Part shown: positions 12,801 to 23,608 of the stretch, in pieces
Layout: each line of letters begins with the position of its first letter
Position numbering within the stretch: position 1 is the first letter of the stretch
DNA from: Guillardia theta CCMP2712
Lineage: Eukaryota; Cryptophyceae; Pyrenomonadales; Geminigeraceae
Assembly (NCBI RefSeq): GCF_000315625.1
Contig: NW_005434630.1
Location: 316,559-380,558 of the forward strand
Length of the DNA: 64,000 nucleotides
Reading direction: 5' to 3'
Program-made: the position numbers and the translations under genes
The notes under the pieces: model-generated
Told to the model about the DNA's origin: nothing
Database searches by the model: none
What the model saw: only the letters and a program-made list of their open reading frames with translations

Positions 12801-14037
12801 GAATCAGATGCATACCACTGTCTAACTTGTCTGAATACTACATTTGTATGTGAATAGTACAAGCTACATTCTATGTCGACTGACTTCGATGCCAGCCCTT
12901 CCTGTAGAAGAACGCGAAACTTGTATCAAGGAGCACGTCTTGCCCAAAGATCCGTTCCTTGGTAAATTCCCTGAGGATAGGAATGCATACGAAGAGATCA
13001 CAGAAACATTCCTGAAGGCTTACAGAGACAGATATCTCGGATCGAATTCCGAACTTCAAGTGTCGAAAGTTGCATTCAACGCAAGTGGCCTAGCCCTTAT
13101 CACTTGTCTGGGTAAGTCTTTTATCAGAGTTTTCAAAGGATCTTACCCTGCTGTCCCTGTCAGGCGATGTTGAGCTTCGATTAGAGAACTGGGGAAAAGC
13201 ATATTCCTATGGCGAGATCGCTCTTGCTGCGGATTCACATAAGAGAAGTGCGTGCAAAGGAGCATATCTGTGCGGATACTCGTCCATGATGCAAGGAGAT
13301 TATCTGAAGGCATTCGAATTCTTCAAATCTTGTCTCACTTATTGCAAGAATTTCGATTTTGTTGGGAGCAAATCATATCTGGTGGTGGCACTGGGTCAAC
13401 TCGTTTCGTTGTATCCCGTAAAATTGTCCGAGCTCCTTGAATTTGTGGATGAATTGAACAAAGGGGATTGCTGGCTCTGCTACCGCCATCTATGCGAAGA
13501 ACCGGATCTGAATGACCGTATGATCGTAGCGGCTGGATTCATTAAGATGGGCAATTTCATAGCTGAATTTTTGGCGGGAGATGCACATTGCCGTGCTTTC
13601 GCAGAACTGCAATTAGGGCTGTTGCAATGCTCTACAAAATTTCACGAGTGCAAGCGAATAGCTGCTGCTGGCTCAAAGGAGGCATCTGGCGACTGTGAAA
13701 AATGTGCAATTGGTCTGGGTTTGATGCACACTGCTGTAAAAACAGCAGTTCTTGCTGGAGACAGGATTTGCGAGTTGAACGCATGCGAGGTAACATGAGG
13801 ATACACAAGAGACCGCAGAATATTGACTTGAGAGTTGGTGATAGAGCTTGGCACGATTCTATCTTGAGGAGGGAGACAACGACAATGCACATAAACATCT
13901 TGCCAGGTTTGCTACCGAATTTCGCTTAATACTGATTCCTGACACTTTCCCGCTGCAGATGTTCGCAGCTGGTTGAGGCGATAGACCACAAGGAAGCCAG
14001 GGAAAGAATCAATCGGCTGCTTGCCTCGGCCCAGTGA
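9896..14037 (+). CDS. F-box protein with helical-repeat body
   Basis: The ATG at 9896 opens an exon to 10312 (GTAAGC donor). Residues about 10-50 form an F-box-like motif: EDIMVIIAQKLDG, then FARLGMCCKNLSSFA and IWKSFMPAFW. F-boxes bind Skp1 in SCF ubiquitin ligases. Many short exons follow, including AMITRAEDGQCWLLLSCLNA, HFDPNKYTALDWDELPMIYF, DLAYVCMHFGRDRDTIC, TVYKMLETIGDCYLKENFYS and GAYLCGYSSMMQGDYLKAFE. The repeated A-Y-x-x-G helical pairs suggest TPR-like repeats. The C-terminal part has several Cys/His residues. The last exon ends ARERINRLLASAQ before TGA. Substrate and pathway are unknown; several middle joins are approximate. Confidence 0.65.
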
Positions 14038-15094
14038 AACTCCGAGTTGTATCTCATGAAATTCAACGTTGGTGTTTTCAAAGTTTGAATGGAGTATTTG
14101 CGAGATGAAGGTCGAGGCGGCTGCAAAGGCTTCACTGTCCGCAGTTTATATATCAGAGCTCAGCAGAGCAGTGGTCGATTCTCCGAGTCTCCGAGCCTGA
14201 TACTCAGTGAGAAATTGTAGATTTCCAGTGGGTGTTCGTGTACAGAACAGAATAAATTGTCCAAAAGATCTTTATTGACTGAAAAAGAAGGACGAACCGG
14301 AGCAAACAAAGGAGGGGGAGGATAGAGCCAACAAACCCGCCTCAATAAAATACTAGGAAACGAAGGAGGCAGCGAAAACCGGCACTCCAACCACGATAAT
14401 TGATAAAAAAATGTATGGATGGGGAAAAATCCGCCTCAGGTATTCGTATAGTGGGAATTGAGAGGCAGCAATGTCGGTCAGTACTGCTGCTTTCCGTTCT
14501 CATTTCAATCGTTTTCGTGTTTCTAAATAGTTTTATTCCCCATTCTCTGTTTTAAACCGGGGCATTCCTAGTGGGGTACTCACGACACCCCCACCCCCCA
14601 TTTTATAAGGTTTTCTCTACCATTTGAGTGGGACGTAACTAGTCCCCCATGACCCACCCCATATAACAGTATTAAAGGATAGAACAGTTTTAAAGGGAAT
14701 GGTGGATCAGGACAGGGTGGAGGGGAAAGAGGAAGTGGAAGGGGGGCAGGAGGAGCAGGAGGAGCAGGAGGAGCAGGAACAGGAGGAGCAGGAGCTAGCA
14801 GCACTACAAGGAAGGCGAACGAGGAAGGTACCATAGGGCCAACATAATTTACAGAATCCAGGAAGTATGCATGGGTGAGCTGCATGGAGCAACAAGTTGG
14901 GTATAGCATGACAAACTTGGAGGTTGAGGATTAGGGAGTGAACGAACTGCATGCAACAAGGGGTTGTGTTCCTCCACATAACAAGACAGTGGTTTCCTGT
15001 GTGCAAGAAGGAGTTGTTTTCTGAGTGTGGGAATGATAACTTCATATTGGACATGTCTTGAAAGCCGATTTACTTTGTTGACTCTACGTTGCAG
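14038..15094. other. Intergenic region with dispersed and purine repeats
   Basis: No gene is supported. The stretch at 14325-14385 (CCGCCTCAATAAAATACTAG) recurs in degenerate form at 17295. G- and C-runs typical of other spacers occur at 14580-14670. A GGAGCAGGA-type repeat lies at 14738-14795. The last 100 bases presumably hold the promoter of the plastid gene that follows. Confidence 0.55.
14738..14795. repeat. GGAGCA-type trinucleotide/nonamer repeat
   Basis: Tandem AGGAGCAGG units on the plus strand with only small interruptions. It lies in the spacer, and translations give only Pro/Ala/Ser or Gly/Ala/Glu runs. Confidence 0.85.
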
Positions 15095-17104
15095 ATGAAG
15101 CATTTCTCTTTTTGGCTGAAGCCTATCCTAGGAATGTCCTTGCTTGTATTGTCTTCAGCTTTCTTGTTACAAACAGCGAAATCTCCGTCCCCTGTCTACT
15201 TGGACAAATGCTTGAGGAGATGTTCAACAAAGTCACCTCGATACGTTGATCTAAAAGCTGCATCTTCAAGAAGAAACTCAAGAAGTTCTTTAGTGCAGAC
15301 AAACATGTCTGGGGGTGTAGTCGACAGGTTGGAACTCCCTTGTTTGCTGCTTTGCGATGCTAATCGAGATTCAGTTTCAAGCGCGTTGCCGTGATAGCAC
15401 TTGCTACGGTAGCGCTTCTTCTTTCACCTGGGGATGCCTTCGCAGCCAAGAGCGGAGGGAGAGTAGCAGGATCGGGTTTCCGCGCAGGAGCAGCGGCAAG
15501 AAGCTCAATGAAGGCGTCAGTGAGGTCTTCGATGAAGTCTTCTGCGCAGAGACAGATAGGTACGTCACCTCCTTGAGTCGTCCCCGTTTCCTTGTGATGC
15601 AGCAGCATCATGACCTTTGCTCATGGCAGGAGGTGGCGTGATAGTGGCTCCTCCTCCCCTGTCTCCTCTTGGATATTCCCCCCTAGGTGTTGAAACTCGG
15701 CTGGAGGCTCCCGGCATCTTCAACTTGTAACTCTGGCGCAGGTCTATCTCCCTTTGGCGTGAGGCCGTTCTTCTACGGCCCCCTTCTCACCGACGTCGTT
15801 GTCATCGGAGGGGTCGCCTACGCCGGTGCGATGGCGTACAACATGTTTGAGAATGCGCGGCAAGGGAGGACGTCGGGTATCAACATCGCCAAGGTCCAAG
15901 TGGCGGTACGAGAAGCCGATGCCTGCCCCGTGCAGGGCTGATCGTGACGTTGCGGCCCAGGTGTGCTGTGACAATAGAGGGCCAAATTCTCTCCTGGGTA
16001 CAGTAGCAAGGCTGGCTCGAGATTGCGACAGCAGATCGCAGGTTTGCCTCAGAGGAGTCTCCTTAGCCTTCGGGTGCTGACCATGGGCGTCAGAGGAGCA
16101 TGGCGAGCCTTGTGTCTGATGTGTCGCTCGCGCTCCTCCGGCGAGAAGTCGATTGGGTGTCAGCAGCCGTTGAGACGTGAGCTGAGATGGTCTGATGAAG
16201 TCATTGCCTGACGGGCTTGCGATCGTGTCAGGAAAACCGTCAAGGATATCACTGAGGGAGAGAACATCTTCTCGCAGGTAGTCTTGGTTCTCCCCGATCC
16301 GTGGGTTTGTGTTTAAACTGGCGTCTCAGATGTCCTTCACGGAGCGTGCAAAGGTGGAGAGGGAGACTTTCAACCTGTAAGGATCTGTTTACCTCCCTCC
16401 AGACTTTCGATGAGCCTTCGGTCTCCCTCGCATAATGTTTCTCCTGCAGGGTTGCGGGGAAGGACAAGTCGGAAGCAAGGAGCTCGGAGACAAAGGTTAC
16501 TCCTCTTGCTTGTTTTGTCCCCAGCTCTCCATTGCTTGTCCTTTTTGTCATGCTCCTGCTGGTGATGACACCTTCTCCCTAGCTCGAGGACATCGGCAAG
16601 AGCACCATGGCTGTGATCACCATGGTGAGAGCAGTCTGCTGTTCCGTAGCTACGGTTCGGCTGAGAGCTTGATTCAGGTTGTCGCCATGGAGGGTAAGAA
16701 GCTTCCCGAGATCCGGGACAGTAAGAGTCTCAAGGAGGTGAGCATGCCTTGTCCTCCTGCGTTCCTTCCTCCTCCTCCTCACCCCCAGCACCGCAGGCTC
16801 TCATGTCGCTGGGAACAGAAGCTCTGAATGAGGACTCGCTCGTTGCTGCTGAGGTTATCCTCCCTGCCCCCTTATTCCTGCCGATGTGCCGAAGTTTCGT
16901 CTTGTCGCCCCCCGCCTCTGCTCTATTCATCTCCTCCTCGGTCTCCCTTTTCTCCTCCTCCTCGTCCTCCTCCGCCCACTGCTACCTACATGACGAGGTT
17001 GCTGACTTCTCCCGCGGCAGCTGCTCTGGGTGCCGGAGGAGCCATGGGAGTCGCTCACGGCGGATGACGTCATCCTCGAGTATCCCAACCTGCTGTCGCT
17101 CTAG
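15095..17104 (+). CDS. Plastid DUF1517 protein, FLAP1-like
   Basis: The start is the ATG after TTGCAG at 15095. The protein begins MKHFSFWLKPILGMSLLVLS and SSAFLLQTAKS, a signal peptide with Phe at the expected cleavage site, then a Ser/Lys/Arg-rich transit stretch. A second hydrophobic segment, VAVIALATVALLLSPGDAFA, follows. The mature part starts KSGGRVAGSGFR, then GVIVAPPPLSPLGYSPLG, PFGVRPFFYGPLL and the membrane segment TDVVVIGGVAYAGAMAYNMF. Later exons give INIAKVQVA, SLVSDVSLALLRREVDWVSA, SKTVKDITEGENIF, SFTERAKVERETFNL and KKLPEIRDSKSLKE. The end is LWVPEEPWESLTADDVI, then YPNLLSL and TAG. This order matches DUF1517 proteins of chloroplasts and cyanobacteria, including FLAP1, linked to proton balance under fluctuating light. 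About seven introns are present. Confidence 0.85.
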
Positions 17105-18033
17105 AGGCCTCGCAAGTCACTAAGTGCAGTTCTGTAACCTAGACACAAAAGTATAAAGCCATGTGAGCACCATACTACCACACCGGCACCACAGTGACTG
17201 ACAGTGCTGACAGTGAGCCGGCGGGCCCTTGGCAGGGCCTCCCGGAGTCCTCCGAGACTCATAGACTGAGTGACTCCGGGGTATACTAACAAATCCGCCT
17301 CAACAGAAAACTAGGAGAAACAAAAGGCAGTAAAAACTACTACTGCAAGCACACTAGCGTCGGCGACTAGTGGCCGGACTGACGTGTTGGGGTGTACAGC
17401 AGTGTAAGTGGTACAGGGGTAGGGGGGGTGAGTATATTTCAGGTGAAACAAAAATATATGGTATCTTCGTCGAAATTATTTTTAAAAGTTTAAAAATTTC
17501 AAAACAGAATATATACATTTGGATCAAATGTTTCGCTGCTGACGCCAAGGGGGGTGGGAGAGTGTTGAGACTGGTAGGTCGATGCGCCTTGTGATTAGAT
17601 TGATTACCAGTGGCAATGGAAGTGACAAGATGCGAGGAGAGGAAGGAGAGAGAGGAGGTGGGAAGAGGTGGGGAGAGGAGCATGGAAGGAGGATGGAAGA
17701 GAAAGAAGTAGGAGGAGGGATGGAGGGATGGAGGAGAGCAGAGGAGAGCAGGAGGAGAAAGAACACAAAGCACCGTTGGCAGAATCAAAACAAACAAGAG
17801 CAGTGGTGCTGCTACCCAGGCTGAATGTGGAGAAAAATATTCTCGCGCAGAACATGGCGATAATATGAACTGAGTCAAGGAAACGAAGAGTAATTCAGGA
17901 CAAGTGTATGTCATGGAGTGAAAACTTGAGACGGAATCTGGATCTTTCTGGTGTAGGATATCTATGTTGGAATTGTTTTGCTACTATGATATCTTCAGAA
18001 ATTATCCTCTGTCAAATGACTGCTTATTCACAG
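17105..18033. other. Intergenic region with GC-rich element and pyrimidine tract
   Basis: No gene is supported. 17205-17290 is GC-rich and carries ACTGAGTGACTC-like words; it is followed by the CCGCCTCAA repeat shared with 14330. 17600-17770 is purine-rich on the plus strand (GGAGGATGGA, GGAGAGCAGAGG) and yields only Ser/Pro or Glu/Arg/Gly translations. The last part is AT-rich and precedes the PAPS reductase gene. Confidence 0.5.
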
Positions 18034-19570
18034 ATGCGAAAAAGTTGCATCATTTTGGTCCTCCTCTCATTGTCAGTTGCAAACACCTTTGCATACTGTC
18101 CAACTCCCACCATACATTTCAAATCTCTCCGGAGTTCCCTAGGAAAGCTCACGAAGCAGGAGAGGTGATCTTGCCTTGACCGTTGCGTTTCTCCACGTGT
18201 GACGTACACAATCAGCATGTCCAGACCATCGAAGCTTGTCTTGAGGATGCAAGACAAGCTCGATATGTTCGTGAAGGAGCACAACAAACTGCACCTCGAG
18301 TCTCGGCTGAAATATCTCGAGCAGCAAGTGAGTAGTTTTTCCAGCAGCGCATGTTTGTGGCTCACAACAAGCTGACCTTGCTCGGTGCAGGCTATTGACG
18401 ATCTCATTCTTGCAGTAGCGAAGTACGAGAATCCCGTGTTCACGACCGCGTTGATTGCGGGGGACGACGTCATCTTGCACATCTTGCACAAGGTAGTTCA
18501 ACCTGCGAATGCGTCGTGCAGGGCACTGAAGTTGTTGCATCAAAGTCTGGTCTGCTTCCGAAAGTGAAGGTTATTTGTTGCTCTGCTTGTTGTGACTCCG
18601 TTCCAATGTTGAGCACCATGAAACAGATTGTCTTCATCGACACGTTGCATCTCTTTCCTGAGACGCTCGAATTTCTTGAGAAGGTTGTGAAACCCTCATG
18701 TCAGAACATTAGTACTCACACGTGTATTCTTCCAGGTTGAGAAGTTTTACGGATTCAAGGTTTTGACAGTCTTGATACTTGTGTACGGCATGATGACGCT
18801 TGACAGGCTGTGATCTACAAGGCCGAAGGATGCGAAACCCGCGAGGAGTTTGATGAGAAGGCAAGCCCCAAGTCCTATCACGCTGATGAAGCGCTCACTC
18901 TGGCTCAGTACGGGGACGATATCTTCATTGAAGACATCGAGACCTACGACAAGTCGTGTCGTCGCTCCGATCAATGTGAGGCTGATTTCTTGCAGGGTAG
19001 CGAAGGTCGAGCCTCTCCTTCGGGCTCTGCGAGAGAGTAAGACCAAACTCTGGATCAACGGTGAGGAGGCTGCGGAAGCTACCGAGAGCTCATGTCCTGC
19101 AGGGCGGAGACGAGATCAAGGCTTCGAACGAGCAGCGCTCGAGGTCTGGGAGAAGGAGAAGATGAACCCAATCGCTTTCTGGACCTTTGAGGTGTGTCGC
19201 GAGCCTGCTGGCTGTTTCGATGGCCTTGGAGTGAGTGCTTGTCAGGACTGCTGGAAATACATCGAGCAACACAAGGTCCCCTACCATCCCCTCCATGATG
19301 ATGGCTACCCTTCCTTAGGTGACGTCCCAGCGTCGCATGCGATGCTTACAGGACGCGATAGAGGCTGATCCATGTGCAGGAGACATGCACAGCACACTGC
19401 GCGTGGAGAAGGAGAAGTGGTTCTTGTACGGTGAGAGGAGGAGGAGGAGGAGATAGGGTTGGAAAATTCTGATTGAGAGAAAAGGAATGGAACGGGCTGG
19501 AAGGTTTCAGAATATGCAGAATCCCGATGGATCGGACAAGACAGAGTGCGGGATTCACACAGTCAGGTGA
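18034..19570 (+). CDS. Plastid-targeted phosphoadenylyl-sulfate (PAPS) reductase
   Basis: The chosen ATG (18034) gives MRKSCIILVLLSLSVANTFA, a signal peptide ending at a Phe site, then a basic transit-like stretch. The enzyme reduces PAPS to sulfite in assimilatory sulfate reduction. Exons give AIDDLILAVAKYENPVF, IVFIDTLHLFPETLEFLEKV, EEFDEKASPKSYHADEALTL, RRRDQGFERAALEVWEKEK, MNPIAFWTFEECWKYIEQH and VPYHPLHDDGYPSLGD. The final exon has RAGRFQNMQ and KTECGIH with the catalytic cysteine. It ends TVR at TGA, so there is no C-terminal thioredoxin-like domain of the plant APR type. Electrons must therefore come from separate thioredoxin or glutaredoxin. PAPS versus APS preference cannot be decided safely: the paired iron-sulfur cysteines of APS-type enzymes were not seen in the exons read. 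Confidence 0.88.
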
Positions 19571-19756
19571 GACGACTGGTTTTTGAATTGCCAGCTATCG
19601 GCCGCTGCTCGATTCCTTGACTTAATCGGTCGCAGTTCACCTCTCACAAAATGATTTCTTCGTGTCGAAATTTGGACGTTTGGATACAATATTCTTGTTG
19701 TTTCTCCTTAAATCACTTACAAGCATTGCATTCCATATGCTCTCTTACCCCTTCTC

Positions 19757-21355
19757 TCACTCCCATTCTGACTTTGGCATGAGAGAATCAAAGATTCCAC
19801 CTCCACCCCCTTTGGGCTTCTTGGCTTGAGCAGATTTGGCGACATCTGCTTGCGAGGGAGACTTGAAACCTTTTGGTTTCTCGACCTTCTCTGCAACCTT
19901 GCTCTTGCCTCCTTCAACCTTGTTGATCTTAGTCAGAGTGGCAACAGAAGAATTTTGTTTCATCAGCTGCCATGCGCTTGAGGCGCTCACGACCTTCTTG
20001 CTCGTTCCGCTGCTTCCAGTCTTTACTTTGTCTTGCGGTTTTTCTTTGAGCTTTCCCTGCACTGACGATTTTTCTGCAGATTTTCCTTTAGCTGGAGAAT
20101 CACGATTACATTTCCCCTCCGTCGGCGCCTCGTCCGTGTCACGAACAGGCATCAAAGAATCCAACATATTCTTCTTCTCAGCAGGCTGATTCTTCTTTTG
20201 CGATTCAAGCGGCTCTCGCTTCTTTTGTTCCCCACCAAAATCTTTCGCCTTTGCTTTCTTCCCGACACTCTCAGGTGTGATTTTGGGCTGTTCCATCTCT
20301 CTCTTCCTCTTTTTCTTCATATCCGACGCAACATCCTTCGAAGTCGCTACCTTATCTGGCTTCGGCTTGCTTTCTTTCCCTTTCGCTGTGGTATGTTCTA
20401 CAGCTGCGCTGAATTCAATAGCGACTCCCTCGTCGTTGTCCGACATCTCTTCCACCGATCCTTCTCTACCCTTGCTCTCACCAGCCGCCAGAATATCTTT
20501 CTCGTTCGCCTCGGACAGAACTTTGACATCCCGAACCTGACAAGCAAGGCGTCAACTTTGCCAAGTTACAAGTTGAGTACCTGGCGTTCATTCAGGAGCT
20601 CCAGCAGCTGGTTGAGCTGGTCCTCATACTTGGTGGGCCACCTCGATCCACCAAGAGCCTCCATAATCTCATTCACAGTCTTCCCACTGAACTTCGGGTG
20701 TTTGCGGACGCGACTTGTCAATACACTTAGACGAAGATGAGCCTCGACAAGGTTCGAGCTGTCAGATGGGGTCATGCTACGATCAAGTCGTGAGAAGGAA
20801 TCACCTGATATCCTTTGCCAGGTAGCGGATGCGAGCAGAGATGGCGTAGCATGCGATGGCGAAAGGCATGAAGAGAGCATTCTTGATGAGCTCCTCGCAG
20901 GACAAGAATGACATCTCTGCGCGCGCCACCAACCGTAGACTCAAGACGCCGTTCGACACGCTTCTAGCCATCATGTACTCGATCAGCTCCGTTGACGGGG
21001 ACTTGCAAGGAGCATCCAGCGACACCACGTCGATCGCTTGATTGAGCAACTGCCGGAGACCCCCTGAAATGAGCCGTTCACAAGCCTTCCTCATCTGACT
21101 TAGGTTGCGAAGGTGCAGGCTGTTCCTCATCTGACTCTTGTGCCTGTAGATGATTCGCCTCAGCAACTCCAACTCATCCTCCATCCTCCTGAATGATTCT
21201 TCGAAGAGCGATACACAGCCCTCTAGCACAGACTTCACACAGGAAGCACTTGCTTGATCAGCAGCCACCGGCTCGGCTAGATTTCCTGAGATCTCCTCAG
21301 CCTTCCCATTGAAAAAATTATGCCAATCATCAATCAGCCCCAAGTGATCGGCCAT
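19757..21355 (-). CDS. NEPRO-like nucleolar protein
   Basis: Exon 1 starts MADHLGLIDDWHNFF at 21355. It includes ELLRRIIYRHKSQMRNSLHL, LSQMRKACERLI and a C-terminal helix pair, FMPFAIACYAISARIRYLAK. This resembles the N-terminal domain of NEPRO (C3orf17, DUF4477), a nucleolar protein linked to RNase MRP. Exon 2 has LSVLTSRVRKHPKFSGKTV and EDQLNQLLELLNERQ. Exon 3 (from about 20537) begins VRDVKVLSEANEKDILAAG and continues into a long Lys/Glu/Pro-rich disordered tail with KKKRKREME, a likely nuclear localisation signal. Two short motifs repeat in the tail: NMLDSLMP and GIFDSLMP. The protein ends KSEWE. The domain call is by pattern; the tail supports nuclear location. Confidence 0.65.
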
Positions 21356-21530
21356 AACGCTGCGATTTTCACTTGGATTGAGTTTTGTCTCTCTAAAACT
21401 CTTTCGTCACTTTCACAAACGCCACCCCCTCCGCCTCCGCTTCTATCTTTTGTTTGTTTTTCTATTTAAGAATTTGCTGCCCAGATTTCACTTCACGGGA
21501 AGCCACTGCCGTACAGGCCGTCCGAGCCTC

Positions 21531-22146
21531 TCAAGCCTTCTCAGCTGGCGCAGCTTCAGCGGCGCCTCCACCTACCGCTTCTGCTATCTCGGCCTCTGTA
21601 GCCTCAGGCTCAACGATGTGCCTGCGACGGTACAGCCAGTGATAGAACTGCTGGTCGGTGATCTTGAGGCAGATGGAACGATCGTTTGTCAAGACCGTCC
21701 TTACTTCCTCGTGCTGGAGAAGGTCCAGAAACCTCAAACAGTGAGGGTACACCAGAAACCTGAGCCCTTCAAGTCAATGCTCATCGAATACAAGGAGAGG
21801 GAAGGGGGGGGGGGGTGGGGGGGCACCCATGCTGCATCGCTCGCAAGACATCCCAGGGGAAGGAGGGGGTGCGGGGAATGTGAAAGGAGAGTTGAAGCAG
21901 TCAGATCGAAACAGGAGAGACTTCCTCAAGGCTAACGAGGAGGAGGGCAGAAAGTTCTTACTTGGAGTACTGCGGCTGTTTCCAGTACTGCAGGTAGTCG
22001 AGGTATCGGATGAACTTCGGGTCTCTCAGGTACCCCTGGTTGGCAAGCCAATCGAGATAGTGAGGGCTGGCCAGACACTGGACGAACTCAAGCTCAACGA
22101 GGAAGCGGACGCGCTCGGGGGACTCTTCACCGTTGGCAACCTCCAT
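21531..22146 (-). CDS. MED31: Mediator complex subunit 31
   Basis: Two exons encode a compact MED31/Soh1, a subunit of the Mediator middle module that contacts RNA polymerase II. Exon 1 reads RVRFLVELEFVQCLASPHYL, then DWLANQGYLRDPKFIRYLDY and LQYWKQPQYSK. The codon for the last Lys is split by the intron (donor GTAAGA at about 21960). Exon 2 continues FLVYPHCLRFLDLLQHEEVR and ITDQQFYHWLYRRRH. The Ala/Glu-rich tail ends AAEAAPAEKA. The ATG at 22146 (MEVANGEESPERV) gives about 137 residues, close to the family size. The intron holds a run of about 18 Gs and is GA-rich on the plus strand. The domain match covers the whole family core, so confidence is high. Confidence 0.92.
21800..21826. repeat. 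Poly-G run in the MED31 intron
   Basis: A homopolymer-like GGGGGGGG, T, GGGGGGG run within a GA-rich stretch on the plus strand. It is intronic to MED31, where the sense strand is poly-C. Confidence 0.85.
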
Positions 22147-23608
22147 AAAGACACCTGCCAACAACCTGGTCAGTTCCTGCACGTGGTGCCTCGAAACGTC
22201 TTTGGATTCCCAAGAGTTTCTTCTTTTCCTGCAACATGTAGCTTCCCTCACATCTCGTCAGATCCCCTTCTCCTCTTACTAATTCATGATCCATCTACAT
22301 CCTAATAATCCCATCGCACGCTTTTTCTTGACTTTCTCGTTTCCTCCGCCCAGTAGCTCGAGAATTCTGTCCTCGTCTTCCTCCCCTGGCCCCAGCTCTC
22401 TCATTTCCTCTGCATTTCCTTCTTGCTTCTTCCTCTTCCTTCCCTCTTGTCCTCTCCTCCCTCCTCCTCCTATCTGCCAACTTCCTTTGCCGCCATTGCC
22501 CGCGTGACTACCCCTACAGAACATACCCCCACCCCACTTGTATGAAATATACCCCTGTATTTCCCTCTTTGAACCCCGTCTTTCTAGATGTTATTTCTCA
22601 CGACACAGGCAGGGACCTAACAGAAAGTATAAGCCCCTACCTACTTTTTTTCCGTGGATAACACCGGTTCGTTGTAAAGCTTACACCCCTCATACCGTAC
22701 ATGTGAAACTACTTGTGTAACGGCTTGATCTACCGGATGAGGGGTGGAGGGATTTGAAATTCTTTGGTAACCGGTACTTGACACCAGAAACGAACGGGTG
22801 TGTGAAAACCCCAAGGGGTGGGGTGAGAACCCTTGGTACCGGGTGGTTACATACTCAAAAGGGGGGGTGGGAATCTGCCCAATTTCTCTTGAACGCCAAC
22901 GGTTTTGCTGTCCTCAGTCAACTACCCCACCCCTCCTACCCATAGCCGACCCAATATCTCAAGTACCCCTACTTTCTAGTCACACAACCCCCTCTTTCAA
23001 AAAATCTAACCATGACCCCCTACCGAGTGGCGATTACATCAATCACTAGTCAAAGTACCCCCACCCTCTATTGTCCACATGAGCAACCCACCCTGCATCA
23101 ATACTTCACCCCTACCCATCAAATTCCTGTTAACTCACCCCGTCAGTGAAGAGTTCACATACTACCCTACCCACTTTACCCATTGATCACCCCCAACCAT
23201 CCCCTATCCCTGACATTGAACCCTACCCCCCTGGTTCCGTTGTCTTACCCCCAACCGACCATGCAGGCGGCTTGCCTGGCTGCAGCCGTTACCATGCGCT
23301 CTGCACTCCCTCGGCCTTCTCCTTCACACTTCCCTCCATCGCTTCACGCCCATCTGCTTGTACTTGCGTGATCCTTCCCCTCTGTTCAATCGCCTCTGCA
23401 GGCTCTTCGTCCTCCTACCTTGATTCAGTGTTGATTTCATAATGTTCCGAAAATTTCATGGTGATTCGCGGTCATCGCCTGCCTTTTGATCACGCAACGA
23501 ACTCTTCCAACGTAAACCTTGCCAAGGCAGCTTACTCTCATGCTCTTGATCCTGATAGATTCGCTATGACCCAGCCTTGAACTTGATATTCCTTGCTAGA
23601 CCTCAGAC
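22147..23608. other. Intergenic region, G-run/C-run motif clusters
   Basis: No coding region is supported between MED31 and the membrane-protein gene. About 22310-22500 is pyrimidine-rich. From 22520 to 23260 the sequence is studded with short runs such as ACCCCCACCCC, AGTACCCCTAC and CTACCCTACCC every 15-40 bases. A shorter block at 22738-22875 has the complementary form (AAGGGGTGGGGTGAG, AAAGGGGGGGTGGG). After 23260 the motif stops. Confidence 0.6.

Noticed and set aside
17524-17914. Ser/Pro/Leu-rich minus frames
   Set aside because: They derive from a polypurine/polypyrimidine tract and overlap in three frames.
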